Shown here: positions 15,763-24,332 of the stretch, piece by piece | Numbering within the stretch: position 1 is the first letter of the stretch | How the letters are laid out: each line of letters starts with the position of its first letter | Source: an uncultured Muribaculaceae bacterium | GTDB taxonomy: Bacteria > Bacteroidota > Bacteroidia > Bacteroidales > Muribaculaceae | Length of the DNA stretch: 64,000 bases | Direction of reading: 5' to 3' | Assembly: GCA_934667475.1 (NCBI GenBank) | Contig: CAKUMB010000006.1 | Span: 1-64,000 of the forward strand | The notes under the pieces: generated by a model | The model's input: only the letters and a program-made list of their open reading frames with translations | Told to the model about the DNA's origin: nothing | The model's database searches: none | Translations under genes and position numbers: made by a program

Positions 15763-16368
15763 ATGAAAAAGATTTTTGCACTTATTGCTGCAGCGCTCGT
15801 GTGCGCTGGCTCGGCCACAGCAGCCAATCCCACTTTTGGTATTAAAGCAGGTTTCGACATGACCAACTTCTGGGGCGAGGACATGCCTCACGGCATGAAG
15901 CCCGGCTATCAGGCTGGTGTGTTCATGGAATACCGCTTTGCCAATGCCCCCATTGCCATAGCACCCGAAATCGTGTTTGCCGCTCAGGGTGGCAAGTTTA
16001 ATGTGGGCGAGGAAACAGGACTCAATTTCGCCAAAAACGCTGATGTCACCTACAACACCAACTACATCAACATTCCCGTGATGCTCAAATTCTATGCTAC
16101 GCCAAGTTTCAGCATCGACTTCGGCCCGCAACTGGGCATCAACGTCTACAGCAAGGCCACTGCCACTGCCGGTGACGCTTCGGTGACTGCCGACTTTAGC
16201 GATGGCACCAACCCGGTTGACTTCGCCCTTGGCCTTGGCGGCACCTACAACATCACCAGCAACGCCTTCCTGCAGGCCCGCTACACTATGGGCATGACGC
16301 ACGTGTTTAAGAAAGGGATTGATGCCAACAATGGCAACATCCAGATAGCATTCGGCTACCGCTTCTAA
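15763..16368 (+). CDS. Outer-membrane beta-barrel protein, tandem copy 1
   Basis: A 201-aa OMP_b-brl_2/porin-family protein. Signal peptide MKKIFALIAAALVCAGSATA is followed by amphipathic strands (FGIKAGFDMTNFWG, YQAGVFMEYRFAN, APEIVFAAQGGKFNV) and ends in an aromatic outer-membrane C-terminus (IQIAFGYRF). It is probably an eight-stranded barrel in the outer membrane. The next gene is a close paralogue; promoter and terminator are duplicated too. The paralogues differ mainly around residues 80-96 and 141-157, which should be surface loops. Ligand or role unknown. Confidence 0.85.
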   Translation: MKKIFALIAAALVCAGSATAANPTFGIKAGFDMTNFWGEDMPHGMKPGYQAGVFMEYRFANAPIAIAPEIVFAAQGGKFNVGEETGLNFAKNADVTYNTNYINIPVMLKFYATPSFSIDFGPQLGINVYSKATATAGDASVTADFSDGTNPVDFALGLGGTYNITSNAFLQARYTMGMTHVFKKGIDANNGNIQIAFGYRF

Positions 16369-16432
16369 GACAATAACTGTGACCCATCACATAAATAGTA
16401 GTTTGTAAGCGCAGCATTGCTGAGATAATGGG

Positions 16433-16472
16433 GCTGGGCGGCACTCTGACGATTGTCAGAATGCCGCCCAGC
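16433..16472 (+). terminator. Terminator of barrel gene 1
   Basis: GCTGGGCGGC (16433-16442) pairs with GCCGCCCAGC (16463-16472), with a further inner TCTGAC/GTCAGA pairing. An almost identical copy follows barrel gene 2. Confidence 0.7.
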
Positions 16473-16530
16473 TCACTCATTATGTGACTTTCAGAGCTGT
16501 TTAATGTGTCAGTGTCCTGTGCAGGGGACC

Positions 16531-16587
16531 AAAATGTTCGATTTTTTTGCAACTTGTTGCGGGTAATTAAAATTGTTGCTACCTTTA
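16531..16587 (+). promoter_or_regulatory. Promoter and conserved upstream motif of barrel gene 2
   Basis: AAAATGTTCGATT (16531-16543), then TTG (16557-16559), 20 nt, TACCTTTA (16580-16587). The -7 box differs from copy 1 in its last base (A for G), which could lower activity. Confidence 0.6.
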
Positions 16588-16715
16588 CACGAACAGAAGC
16601 CCGCTTTGCTGCCTTATGTACCATGGTTGGCCAAAGAAGCGTGATTTTGTAGTGATATTCAACAGACACCAATAATTACACACTAAATACTAACTAATAA
16701 AAAACCACAAATGTT

Positions 16716-17339
16716 ATGAAAAAGATTTTTGCACTTATCACCGCAGCACTTGTGTGCGCCGGTTCGGCCACAGCCGCCAATCCCACTTTTGGTATTAAAG
16801 CCGGTTTCGACATGACTAACTTCTGGGGCAAAGACTTGCCTCATGGCATGAAGCCAGGCTATCAGGCTGGTGCGTTTCTGGAATACCGCTTTGCCAATTC
16901 CCCAATTGCCATAGCCCCCGAAATCGTGTTTGCCGCTCAGGGTGGCAAGTGCAACGTTGATGAGGATGTTGACCTGGATATCAACCAGAGTGCTGATGTC
17001 ACTTTCAACACAAACTACATCAACATTCCTGTGATGCTAAAATACTATGTTACGCCAAGTTTCAGCATCGACTTCGGCCCGCAACTTGGCTTCAACGTCT
17101 ACAGCAAGGCCACATTGTCGGCACGCGACGCATCATATTCTGCTTCAGCTTCGGTCACTGTCGACATGGGTGAACTTACAAACTCTGTTGATTTTGCCCT
17201 GGGGCTTGGCGGCACCTACAATATCACCCCAAATGCCTTCCTGCAGGCCCGCTACACTATGGGCATGACGCACGTGTTTAAGCAAGGGATTGATGCCAAC
17301 AATGGCAACATCCAGATAGCATTCGGCTACCGCTTCTAA
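16716..17339 (+). CDS. Outer-membrane beta-barrel protein, tandem copy 2
   Basis: A 207-aa paralogue of the preceding gene, nearly identical in signal peptide, most strands and the C-terminus (IQIAFGYRF). It carries a different, more acidic loop (CNVDEDVDLDINQSADV) near residue 80 and a six-residue longer Ser-rich loop (SARDASYSASASVTV) near residue 140. This pattern fits duplication followed by divergence of surface loops. It is convergent with the ferredoxin-oxidoreductase operon and ends in the shared hairpin. Confidence 0.85.
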   Translation: MKKIFALITAALVCAGSATAANPTFGIKAGFDMTNFWGKDLPHGMKPGYQAGAFLEYRFANSPIAIAPEIVFAAQGGKCNVDEDVDLDINQSADVTFNTNYINIPVMLKYYVTPSFSIDFGPQLGFNVYSKATLSARDASYSASASVTVDMGELTNSVDFALGLGGTYNITPNAFLQARYTMGMTHVFKQGIDANNGNIQIAFGYRF

Positions 17340-17404
17340 GACAATAACTGTGACTCATCACATAAAGAGTAGTTTATAAGCGCAGCATTAGTTGAGATAA
17401 TGGG

Positions 17405-17444
17405 GCTGGGCGGCACTCTGACGATTGTCAGAATGCCGCCCAGC
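17405..17444. terminator. Terminator of barrel gene 2
   Basis: GCTGGGCGGC (17405-17414) with GCCGCCCAGC (17435-17444). About 125 bp around it nearly repeat the region after gene 1. It lies between convergent genes. Confidence 0.7.
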
Positions 17445-17484
17445 TCACTCATTATGTGACTAAAATGTCTGCTTGCTCTATAAC

Positions 17485-18024
17485 TTAGTCTGCCACAAGG
17501 GCCATGCCGCGGCGCAGTGCGTCCTCGTTTTGCGGCAGCAGGTTCCAATGACGCTCGGGCAGGGTCTTTTTAAGCGCCTTCAGCACACTTTCTATTGTCA
17601 CCACGGGCTTGATTTTCAGCAGTGCGCCCAGCACAATCATATTGTAGCTCTTGGCGCTTTTCAGCGAGAACGAAGCCTCCATGGCGTCGACGCGATACAC
17701 CTTGATGTCGGTGCGCTTTGGCGGGGTGTGAATGCCATAGCTGTCGTAAATCAGCACGCCGCCGGGCTTCACCTTGCTCTCAAAGCGGTCGAGGCTTTGC
17801 TGGTTGAGCACCACCACCGTGTCGAATGCGTTGAGAATTGGCGAACTAATGCGCTCGTCGCTCAATATCACGGTCACATTGGCCGTGCCGCCGCGCTGCT
17901 CGGGGCCGTACGACGGCATCCAGGTCACCTCTTTGTCTTCCATAAGGCCCGAGTAGGCAAGAATCTTGCCCATCGACAGCACTCCCTGGCCTCCGAATCC
18001 GGCTATTATAATTTCTTCTTTCAT
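17485..18024 (-). CDS. 2-oxoacid:ferredoxin oxidoreductase, gamma subunit
   Basis: The 179-aa gamma subunit of a KorDABC/Vor-type enzyme, which oxidatively decarboxylates 2-oxoacids to acyl-CoA and reduces ferredoxin. Motifs are IIIAGFGGQGVLSMGKILA at the N-terminus and WMPSYGPEQRGGTANVTV. I chose the ATG ending at 18024 because the reading frame upstream overlaps the beta subunit and lacks family sequence. It is the last gene of a D-A-B-C operon. Confidence 0.92.
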   Translation of the reverse strand: MKEEIIIAGFGGQGVLSMGKILAYSGLMEDKEVTWMPSYGPEQRGGTANVTVILSDERISSPILNAFDTVVVLNQQSLDRFESKVKPGGVLIYDSYGIHTPPKRTDIKVYRVDAMEASFSLKSAKSYNMIVLGALLKIKPVVTIESVLKALKKTLPERHWNLLPQNEDALRRGMALVAD

Positions 18025-18056
18025 TGCTCTGTGATAGTTTTGTTTAGAGATACCAA

Positions 18057-18818
18057 TCATTCGTTCTTGAGGTCGCCAAGTGGGTACTTCTTGAACATGT
18101 TGTCTTCCATCCATTTGTTGGCTTGCTCGGGAGTGAGTTTCCATCCCGAGTTGCAGGTGCTCACCACCTCGACCACCGATGTGCCCTTGCCCGCCATGCT
18201 GTTTTCAAACGCTTTGCGAATGGCGGCCTTGGCCTTGCGCACTGCGGCCGGCGTCTGCACGCTTTGGCGCGTCACATAGCATGTGCCGTCGAGCTGCGCC
18301 AGCAGCGGTGAAATCGATAGCGGGTAGCCGTTGAGGTCCACGCGGCGGCCATAGGGGCAGGTGGCCGTCTTCTGTCCCAGCAGCGTGGTGGGCGCCATCT
18401 GTCCGCCCGTCATGCCATAAATGGCGTTGTTGATGAATATGATGGCAATGTTTTCGCCGCGGTTGCAGGCGTGAATCGACTCGCAGGTGCCAATGGCGGC
18501 GAAGTCGCCGTCGCCCTGGTAGGTGAACACCAGCTTGTCGGGCTGCAGTCGCTTCACTGCGGTGGCCATGGCCGGTGCGCGGCCGTGGGCTGCCTCCAGC
18601 CAGTCGATGTCGATGTAGTTGTAGGCAAACACTGCGCAGCCCACGGGGGCAATGCCTATTGCCTTGTCTTCGGCGCCCATGTCCTCAATCACTTCGGCCA
18701 CGAGCTTGTGCACCACGCCGTGGCTGCAGCCCGGGCAGTAATGCATGTGGTTATCGTTGAGCAGAGCGGGTTTCTTGTATACCCTGTTCTCTGGTTTAAT
18801 TATTTCGTTAAGTTCCAT
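18057..18818 (-). CDS. 2-oxoacid:ferredoxin oxidoreductase, beta (TPP) subunit
   Basis: The 253-aa thiamine-pyrophosphate-binding subunit. The cysteine motif HYCPGCSHGVVHKL is present at the N-terminus. The TPP/Mg2+ site is GDGDFAAIGTCESIHA followed by NNAIYGMTGGQMAPTT. It lies 12 nt after the alpha gene and 32 nt before the gamma gene. Sequence alone does not decide between 2-oxoglutarate and branched-chain 2-oxoacids as substrate. Confidence 0.94.
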   Translation of the reverse strand: MELNEIIKPENRVYKKPALLNDNHMHYCPGCSHGVVHKLVAEVIEDMGAEDKAIGIAPVGCAVFAYNYIDIDWLEAAHGRAPAMATAVKRLQPDKLVFTYQGDGDFAAIGTCESIHACNRGENIAIIFINNAIYGMTGGQMAPTTLLGQKTATCPYGRRVDLNGYPLSISPLLAQLDGTCYVTRQSVQTPAAVRKAKAAIRKAFENSMAGKGTSVVEVVSTCNSGWKLTPEQANKWMEDNMFKKYPLGDLKNE

Positions 18819-18830
18819 AATGAGCCGTGT

Positions 18831-19922
18831 TTACTTCTTGTCGTTAATGAGTTTGCTCTTAAGTGCGTCAAGCACCTCGTCGGGGGTGGGCACGTTGCCG
18901 CCCAGGCGGCCGTAGTGCTCCACGGGCATGTTGCACTCCACTGCCAGTTTCACGTCTTCAATCATTTGCCCGGCGTCAAGCTCCACACACAGAATGCCTT
19001 TCACTCCCTGTGCTGCCTTCTTGATTTGCTCGGCAGGGAAGGGCCAAAGCGTGATGGGGCGCGCAAGGCCCACCTTGAGGCCCTCGGCGCGGGCCAGCTC
19101 CATCGTTTTGAGGCTTATGCGCGCCTGGCTGCCGAATGCCACTATCAGGTAGTCGCAGTCGTCGGTGTCAACCAGCTCGCAGCGGGTTTCGTTTTTCTCT
19201 ATTTCGCGGTAGGTGGCCTGGAAGCGCAGGTTGTTGGCCTCCATCACGTCGTCGTCGAGTTCGAGCGATGTGATGATGTTCTTTTTGCGTCCGTTTTTGC
19301 GTCCGTTCACGGCCCACGGGCACTGGCGGCGAATTTCGTCCTCGGTGCGGCGCGGGCGCTGCTCGGGCAGCACCACCTTTTCCATCATCTGGCCAATCAC
19401 GCCGTCGGCCAGAATCATCGACACGCAGCGGTATTTGAATGCCAGATCCCATGCCAGACCCACGAAGTCGCACATTTCCTGCACGCTCGACGGTGCCAGC
19501 ACTATGGCGTGGTAGTCACCGTGGCCGCCACCCTTGCATGCCTGGAAGTAGTCGGCCTGCGACGGGTGAATGGTGCCAAGGCCAGGGCCGCCGCGCATCA
19601 CGTTGATCACCAGCGCGGGCACCTCGCTCGCAGCCATGTAGCTCATGCCCTCTTGCATTAGGCTGAAGCCCGGGCTCGATGTGGATGTGAACACGGCCTT
19701 GCCGCATGCGGCGCCGGCATACACCATGTTGATTGCCGCCACCTCGCTCTCGGCTTGCACCACCACCATGCCAGTGGTGTCCCAGGGCTGTTGCTGCTCC
19801 AGGGTTTCAAGCACCTCGCTTTGCGGGGTTATAGGGTAACCGAAGTAGCCGTCGGCGCCATAGCGTATTGCCGCCATGGCCAGTGCCTCGTTGCCCTTCA
19901 TCAGTGTTACTTTATCATTCAT
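18831..19922 (-). CDS. 2-oxoacid:ferredoxin oxidoreductase, alpha subunit (VorB/KorA-like)
   Basis: The 363-aa alpha subunit, which shapes the substrate pocket with the beta subunit. N-terminal KGNEALAMAAIRYGADGYFG and GYPITPQSEVLE are typical of the VorB/KorA group. MVVVQAESEVAAINMVYAGA and FTSTSSPGFSLMQEG follow. It sits between the small ferredoxin-like delta gene and the beta gene. Bacteroidales homologues are usually labelled 3-methyl-2-oxobutanoate dehydrogenase VorB, but activity on 2-oxoglutarate is equally possible. Confidence 0.93.
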   Translation of the reverse strand: MNDKVTLMKGNEALAMAAIRYGADGYFGYPITPQSEVLETLEQQQPWDTTGMVVVQAESEVAAINMVYAGAACGKAVFTSTSSPGFSLMQEGMSYMAASEVPALVINVMRGGPGLGTIHPSQADYFQACKGGGHGDYHAIVLAPSSVQEMCDFVGLAWDLAFKYRCVSMILADGVIGQMMEKVVLPEQRPRRTEDEIRRQCPWAVNGRKNGRKKNIITSLELDDDVMEANNLRFQATYREIEKNETRCELVDTDDCDYLIVAFGSQARISLKTMELARAEGLKVGLARPITLWPFPAEQIKKAAQGVKGILCVELDAGQMIEDVKLAVECNMPVEHYGRLGGNVPTPDEVLDALKSKLINDKK

Positions 19923-20014
19923 TGTAGAGTTCTTTTTTTCCTGATTTATTCCGTTAATTATCTATACATATAATGTGGGTGGATGTGGAGTGGGGCGCAT
20001 TCCCGCCGTTTGTG

Positions 20015-20242
20015 CTACTTCTCCACCACGCGATACACCTCGATGCACGCGTCGGGGCACACCAGGGCGCAGCTTTGGCACCCTATGCACTTCTCGGGGG
20101 CTTCCATATAAGCGTAATGGTAGCCTCGGTTGTTCACATCTTTCTTCTTAAGCGCAAGCACTCCGCAGGGGCATGCCGCAACACACAGGTTGCAACCCTT
20201 GCAGCGCTCTTCGTTTACAACTACTGCTCCTTGAATTTTCAT
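20015..20242 (-). CDS. 2-oxoacid:ferredoxin oxidoreductase, delta (2[4Fe-4S]) subunit
   Basis: A 75-aa bacterial-type ferredoxin with two cluster motifs, CKGCNLCVAACP and CIGCQSCALVCP. It supplies the electron path for the enzyme and is the first gene of the operon. I start it at the ATG ending at 20242; the upstream extension is AT-rich noncoding sequence. A TATATTTG box (minus strand, 20271-20278) lies 28 nt upstream, probably the operon promoter, though I found no clear -33 element. Confidence 0.93.
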   Translation of the reverse strand: MKIQGAVVVNEERCKGCNLCVAACPCGVLALKKKDVNNRGYHYAYMEAPEKCIGCQSCALVCPDACIEVYRVVEK

Positions 20243-20410
20243 TATTACGTTTCGTTTTGTTTTTCTATGGCAAATATAGTGATTTATAATCGAATATATG
20301 CTAGTTTTGTTCCGATTTTGAACAAGATTAACCTTTGGCACACAAGCTGCTATGGTGTGAATGGCTTGTGCGCAAATTGCCGCTGAATGTGCAAGTCGGC
20401 CCTTGCGGGT

Positions 20411-21076
20411 CTATTCAAACACGTAGTTCAAAAACTGGTGCAGTGGCTGCAGCAGCTGGAGGTCGGCGGCCACACGCTCCACCCAGTCGTCGCAGTCAAA
20501 GTAGTCTTCGCTCAGGTGGCGTGTCACCAGATATTCCTTCATCTTCAGGAATTTTGCCAGCTTGTGGTCTTTGGGGTAGTCGCGGGGCACGTTTTTCAGC
20601 GAGTCGCTTTCCCACTGGAAGCCCTGCTTGAATGCCTGGCCCTGCAATATGTGCTCGAATTCCTCCTGCTCGGCGTCGATGAGCGAGCGCAGCTGCTGCA
20701 GCGCGTCGCGCTCGGGGCACCATATGCCGCCGCCCATCAGCAGCCGTCCGGGCTGCAGGTGTATGTAGTCGCACGACCGCTGCTCTTTGCGCCCGCGGCC
20801 GCTCACCACGGCCGAGAAATACGTCTTGTAGGGCGACTTGTCTTTCGAAAACCTCACATCGCGGTATATGCGGTACACGGCTTGCTGCACTGTGAGGCCG
20901 CGTGTGTCGGGGTCGAACTGCGCCACCAGCGAAATCAGCCGCTCCACATCGGCCTCCCACGGCTTGCGCAGGGCGTCGTAGCGGTCTTTGTTGGCTTTGA
21001 ACCACGCGCGGTCGTTGTTGGCCTCAAGTTCGCGCAGGAATGCCAATGTCTCTTTTACGTTGCTCAATGCTTTCAT
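20411..21076 (-). CDS. DUF2461 (TIGR02453) family protein
   Basis: A 221-aa conserved protein of unknown biochemical function. Family features are the N-terminal FLRELEANNDRAWFKANKDRY, the RIYRDVRFSKDKSPYKTYF segment, and the Gly-rich LLMGGGIWCPERDAL. It is probably cytosolic. The ATG ending at 21076 follows a TAATTTTG box (minus strand, 21083-21090) by only 6 nt, predicting a leaderless or nearly leaderless mRNA. It is divergent from the TetR gene of the efflux operon. Confidence 0.88.
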   Translation of the reverse strand: MKALSNVKETLAFLRELEANNDRAWFKANKDRYDALRKPWEADVERLISLVAQFDPDTRGLTVQQAVYRIYRDVRFSKDKSPYKTYFSAVVSGRGRKEQRSCDYIHLQPGRLLMGGGIWCPERDALQQLRSLIDAEQEEFEHILQGQAFKQGFQWESDSLKNVPRDYPKDHKLAKFLKMKEYLVTRHLSEDYFDCDDWVERVAADLQLLQPLHQFLNYVFE

Positions 21077-21133
21077 TGTGTGCAAAATTAGTGATTTTTT
21101 CGGCCGCATTGTGCTTGAAAACCCATAAAACTA

Positions 21134-21164
21134 TTGCCGTTCCCAAAGTTTTGCATTAGCTTTG
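21134..21164 (+). promoter_or_regulatory. Promoter of the TetR-RND efflux operon
   Basis: TTG (21134-21136), 20 nt, TAGCTTTG (21157-21164). Predicted start is near 21171, giving a leader of about 55 nt. No clear TetR palindrome was found by eye. Confidence 0.6.
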
Positions 21165-21226
21165 CCACATTATTGCAGTTAACTGCACCTCAAGAACCAA
21201 TACGCAATCACACTGACTTCAAAACT

Positions 21227-21844
21227 ATGAATACGAAGGAGCATATTCTAAGGGAAACGTTCTCTCTGATGAACCGCCTCGGCGTGCAGGCCATGACCAT
21301 GGATATGGTGGCGGCCGCGTGCGGCATGTCGAAGCGCACGCTATATGAGCAGTTTGGCAGCAAGCGCAGCCTTGTGGGCCAGGCCCTGCGCATGGCCGAC
21401 GAGGAATGCGGGCGCGACCTGAAGCGCATATTCGCCGAGTCGGCCAACTGCTTCGAGGCCATGCTCAAGACCTACCAGCTCATTCATAGCCACATCGAGC
21501 GCACATCCACCGTGCTGGTGCACGATGTGCGCCGCATGTTTCCCGAGCTCGACGGCGAGCGGGGCAGCAAGCGCCTCGAAATGTCTGCGGGCCTGGCACA
21601 TGTGCTGAAAAAGGCGCAGGCCGAGGGGCTGGTGCTCGGCGGCATCAGCCCCGAGACGGCCGCCTTTGTGTTCATCTCGAGCATGCAGGCGCTGCACGAT
21701 GTGGTGCACGGCATCAACGTGGAGGTGCCCAAACTCGATGTGTTCGACACGGCCTTTGTCACCCTAATGCGCGGCATGGCCACCATCAAGGGGGTGGAAT
21801 ACATCGATGCCTTCCTCGCCACCCACAGTCTGAACAACGAATAA
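21227..21844 (+). CDS. TetR/AcrR-family regulator of the efflux operon
   Basis: A 205-aa TetR-type repressor. The N-terminal helix-turn-helix reads MTMDMVAAACGMSKRTLYEQ with the family's typical FGSKRSLV continuation. The C-terminal helical domain should bind a ligand. I chose the ATG at 21227; the extension upstream to 21134 overlaps the promoter. It is the first gene of TetR-TolC-adaptor-RND-PG0541 (20 nt to tolC), so it probably controls its own operon. Confidence 0.9.
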   Translation: MNTKEHILRETFSLMNRLGVQAMTMDMVAAACGMSKRTLYEQFGSKRSLVGQALRMADEECGRDLKRIFAESANCFEAMLKTYQLIHSHIERTSTVLVHDVRRMFPELDGERGSKRLEMSAGLAHVLKKAQAEGLVLGGISPETAAFVFISSMQALHDVVHGINVEVPKLDVFDTAFVTLMRGMATIKGVEYIDAFLATHSLNNE

Positions 21845-21863
21845 TCACAATGCAAACGTTTAT

Positions 21864-23240
21864 ATGAACCATCAACCACTATTAAAACTGCTCTCGCTGC
21901 TTGTGGCCATGGCGGCCACGCTGTGCGCCGGCGCACAAGAGGCGGCCACGCCCATGAGGCTGTCGCTGGATGAGTGCCTGCGCATAGCCCTCAGCGAGAA
22001 TCCCACCATCAAGGTGGCCGAAATGGAGATCACCAAGGTGGACTATGCCAAAAAGGAGGCGCGCGGGCAGCTGATGCCCGAACTTTCGTTCAGCGGCCAG
22101 TATTCGCGTACACTGGCCAAGCAGACCATGTATATGGACACCGAGCAGGGCACCGCAGCCTTCAAGGTGGGCCGCGACAACTCCTACACCACCGGATTCA
22201 ACGCCACCATCCCAATTGTGGTGCCCACGCTGTGGAAGTCGCTGCGCCTCACCGACAACCAGATGCTGCAAAACGTTGAGGCCGCGCGGGCCTCGCGCCT
22301 GTCGCTGGTCAATCAGGTGAAAAACGCCTACTACGCTCTGCTGCTGGCCATCGACTCCAAGCGCGTGATCGAGGAAAACCACGCCACGGCCAAACTCAAC
22401 GCCGACATTTTCCAGAAGAAGTATGAACTGGGCACCGCGTCGGAATACGACGCCCTGCGCGCCCACGTGGCCGTCACCAACCTTGAGCCGTCGATTATCG
22501 AGGCCGAAAACTCCATCAGCCGCCTCAAGCTGCAACTCAAGGTGCTGATGGGCATGGATTCCGAGGCCAGCATCGAGCCGGCCGACTCGCTCAGTGCCTA
22601 CCGCGGCGTGATGTATGAGCAGGCTCTGGCGGCCGACACCTCGCTCGTGAGCAACACAAGCCTCAAGACCCTCGACTTGCAAACCGACTACCTGCGCAAG
22701 GCGCTCGACGTGCAGAAAGCCAGCTGGTATCCCAACCTCACCGGCAGCGCCAACTACATGTGGAATTCCACCAGCAACGGCAACCCGCTGCGCAACTTCC
22801 GCTGGTCGGGATTCTCGTCGGTGGGCCTCACGCTCTCGTTCACACTGTTCAACGGCGGGCAGCGCTACTACAAGCAGCGCCAGGCCGAGGTGTCGCTGCG
22901 CGAAATGCAGTGGCAGCGCGACAACCTCACCCGCACACTGCGCACGCAGGTGCGCACCCAGACCGACAACCTGCGCAAGTGCATAAAGCAAATCGAGACC
23001 AACGAGGGCGGTCTGCGCCAGGCCGAGAAGGCCAACGACATCATGCAGCGCAGCTTCAAGATTGGCTCTGGCACATTCATTCAGCTGCGCGACACCGAAG
23101 ACGCCCTGATGAATGCCCGCCTCACCTACTATCAGGCCATCTACGGCTATCTGGTGGCGCAGAGCGACCTTGAATATGTGCTGGGCAACGCACCGCTGGG
23201 CCAATACACCACCCAAACCGACAACTCATTAAATAAATAA
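21864..23240 (+). CDS. TolC-family outer-membrane efflux protein
   Basis: A 458-aa outer-membrane channel subunit for the RND pump. The signal peptide ends near residue 25 (LSLLVAMAATLCAGAQE). Long helical repeats follow, with the two OEP domains recognisable from LSLDECLRIALSENPTIKVA and GSGTFIQLRDTEDALMNARL. It should form a trimer spanning the periplasm. It lies 15 nt before the adaptor gene. Confidence 0.93.
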   Translation: MNHQPLLKLLSLLVAMAATLCAGAQEAATPMRLSLDECLRIALSENPTIKVAEMEITKVDYAKKEARGQLMPELSFSGQYSRTLAKQTMYMDTEQGTAAFKVGRDNSYTTGFNATIPIVVPTLWKSLRLTDNQMLQNVEAARASRLSLVNQVKNAYYALLLAIDSKRVIEENHATAKLNADIFQKKYELGTASEYDALRAHVAVTNLEPSIIEAENSISRLKLQLKVLMGMDSEASIEPADSLSAYRGVMYEQALAADTSLVSNTSLKTLDLQTDYLRKALDVQKASWYPNLTGSANYMWNSTSNGNPLRNFRWSGFSSVGLTLSFTLFNGGQRYYKQRQAEVSLREMQWQRDNLTRTLRTQVRTQTDNLRKCIKQIETNEGGLRQAEKANDIMQRSFKIGSGTFIQLRDTEDALMNARLTYYQAIYGYLVAQSDLEYVLGNAPLGQYTTQTDNSLNK

Positions 23241-23255
23241 CCCCATTCCATCAAT

Positions 23256-24281
23256 ATGAATCAGTTTAAATCAATTATAGGTGCAGCCGCCGTCATGCTC
23301 ATGGCTGCCGCCTGCACGGGAGGCAAATCAGACAATGCCAAGCCCGCTTCCGACTCCGCCGAAACCCCAATTGTGAAGGTGCAGACGGTGTATCAGGAAA
23401 ATGTGGCGCAAACCAGCGAATACAGCGCCACCGTGGAGCCGTTTAAGAGCAACAACATATCGTCGATGACGGGCAACCGCATCAAGCGCATTCTTGTTGA
23501 CGTGGGCTCGCGCGTCAGCGCCGGGCAGGCCCTTGTCATTCTCGACGATGTGAACATCGACCAGCAGAAAATACAGATGGCCAACCTCAAGCGCGACCTG
23601 CGCCGCGCCGAGGAACTGGTGAAGATTGGCGGCGGCACGCAGCAGTCGGTCGACCAGCTGCGCTCGCAGTATGACACCTATGCCCGCTCGCTGCGCAACA
23701 TGCAGGAAAACACCGTGCTCACTTGTCCCATTTCGGGAGTGGTCACCGCCAAAAACTTCAACAACGGCGACGTGCCATCGGGCATGCCCATCCTGGTGGT
23801 GGAGCAAATCCAGCCCGTGAAGGTGGTGGTCAATGTAGTAGAGTCTGAACTTCCAAAGGTGAAGGTGGGCATGCCGGCCAGCATCAAGTTCGACACCTAT
23901 GGCGACGAGGTTTTTACAGGCCGTGTGCACATCATCAACCCCACGGTCGACCCCGCAACGCGCACCTTCCAGGTCGAGGTCACCATTCCCAACGCCGACA
24001 GCCGCGTGCACTCGGGCATGTTTGCCCGTGTCACCTTCAACTACGGCAGCACTATCAGCGTGGTGGTGCCCGACCGCGCCATCCAGAAGCAGACGGGCTC
24101 GGCGGTGCGCTATGTGTATGTGCTCAACGCCAATGGCACCGTGTCTTTCCGCGAGGTCACTCTGGGCCGACGCCTTGAAGACCGATATGAGGTGACTGGC
24201 GGACTGGCCGGCGGCACCACTGTGGTGGTGAGCGGACAGTCGCGCCTGGCCGATGGCGCCAAGGTGCGCGTCGAAAAGTAG
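23256..24281 (+). CDS. RND efflux periplasmic adaptor (membrane fusion lipoprotein)
   Basis: A 341-aa HlyD/AcrA-type adaptor. The N-terminus MLMAAACTGG fits a lipobox with lipidated Cys near residue 20. A lipoyl/hairpin region (RILVDVGSRVSAGQALVILD), a helical hairpin, a beta-barrel and a membrane-proximal domain (YEVTGGLAGGTTVVVSGQSR) follow in order. It links the inner-membrane pump to TolC. Confidence 0.93.
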   Translation: MNQFKSIIGAAAVMLMAAACTGGKSDNAKPASDSAETPIVKVQTVYQENVAQTSEYSATVEPFKSNNISSMTGNRIKRILVDVGSRVSAGQALVILDDVNIDQQKIQMANLKRDLRRAEELVKIGGGTQQSVDQLRSQYDTYARSLRNMQENTVLTCPISGVVTAKNFNNGDVPSGMPILVVEQIQPVKVVVNVVESELPKVKVGMPASIKFDTYGDEVFTGRVHIINPTVDPATRTFQVEVTIPNADSRVHSGMFARVTFNYGSTISVVVPDRAIQKQTGSAVRYVYVLNANGTVSFREVTLGRRLEDRYEVTGGLAGGTTVVVSGQSRLADGAKVRVEK

Positions 24282-24332
24282 CCCATTTAGTGAATCACAA
24301 CTGAAAAAAATGTAACAGAAAACCCAATTGAC

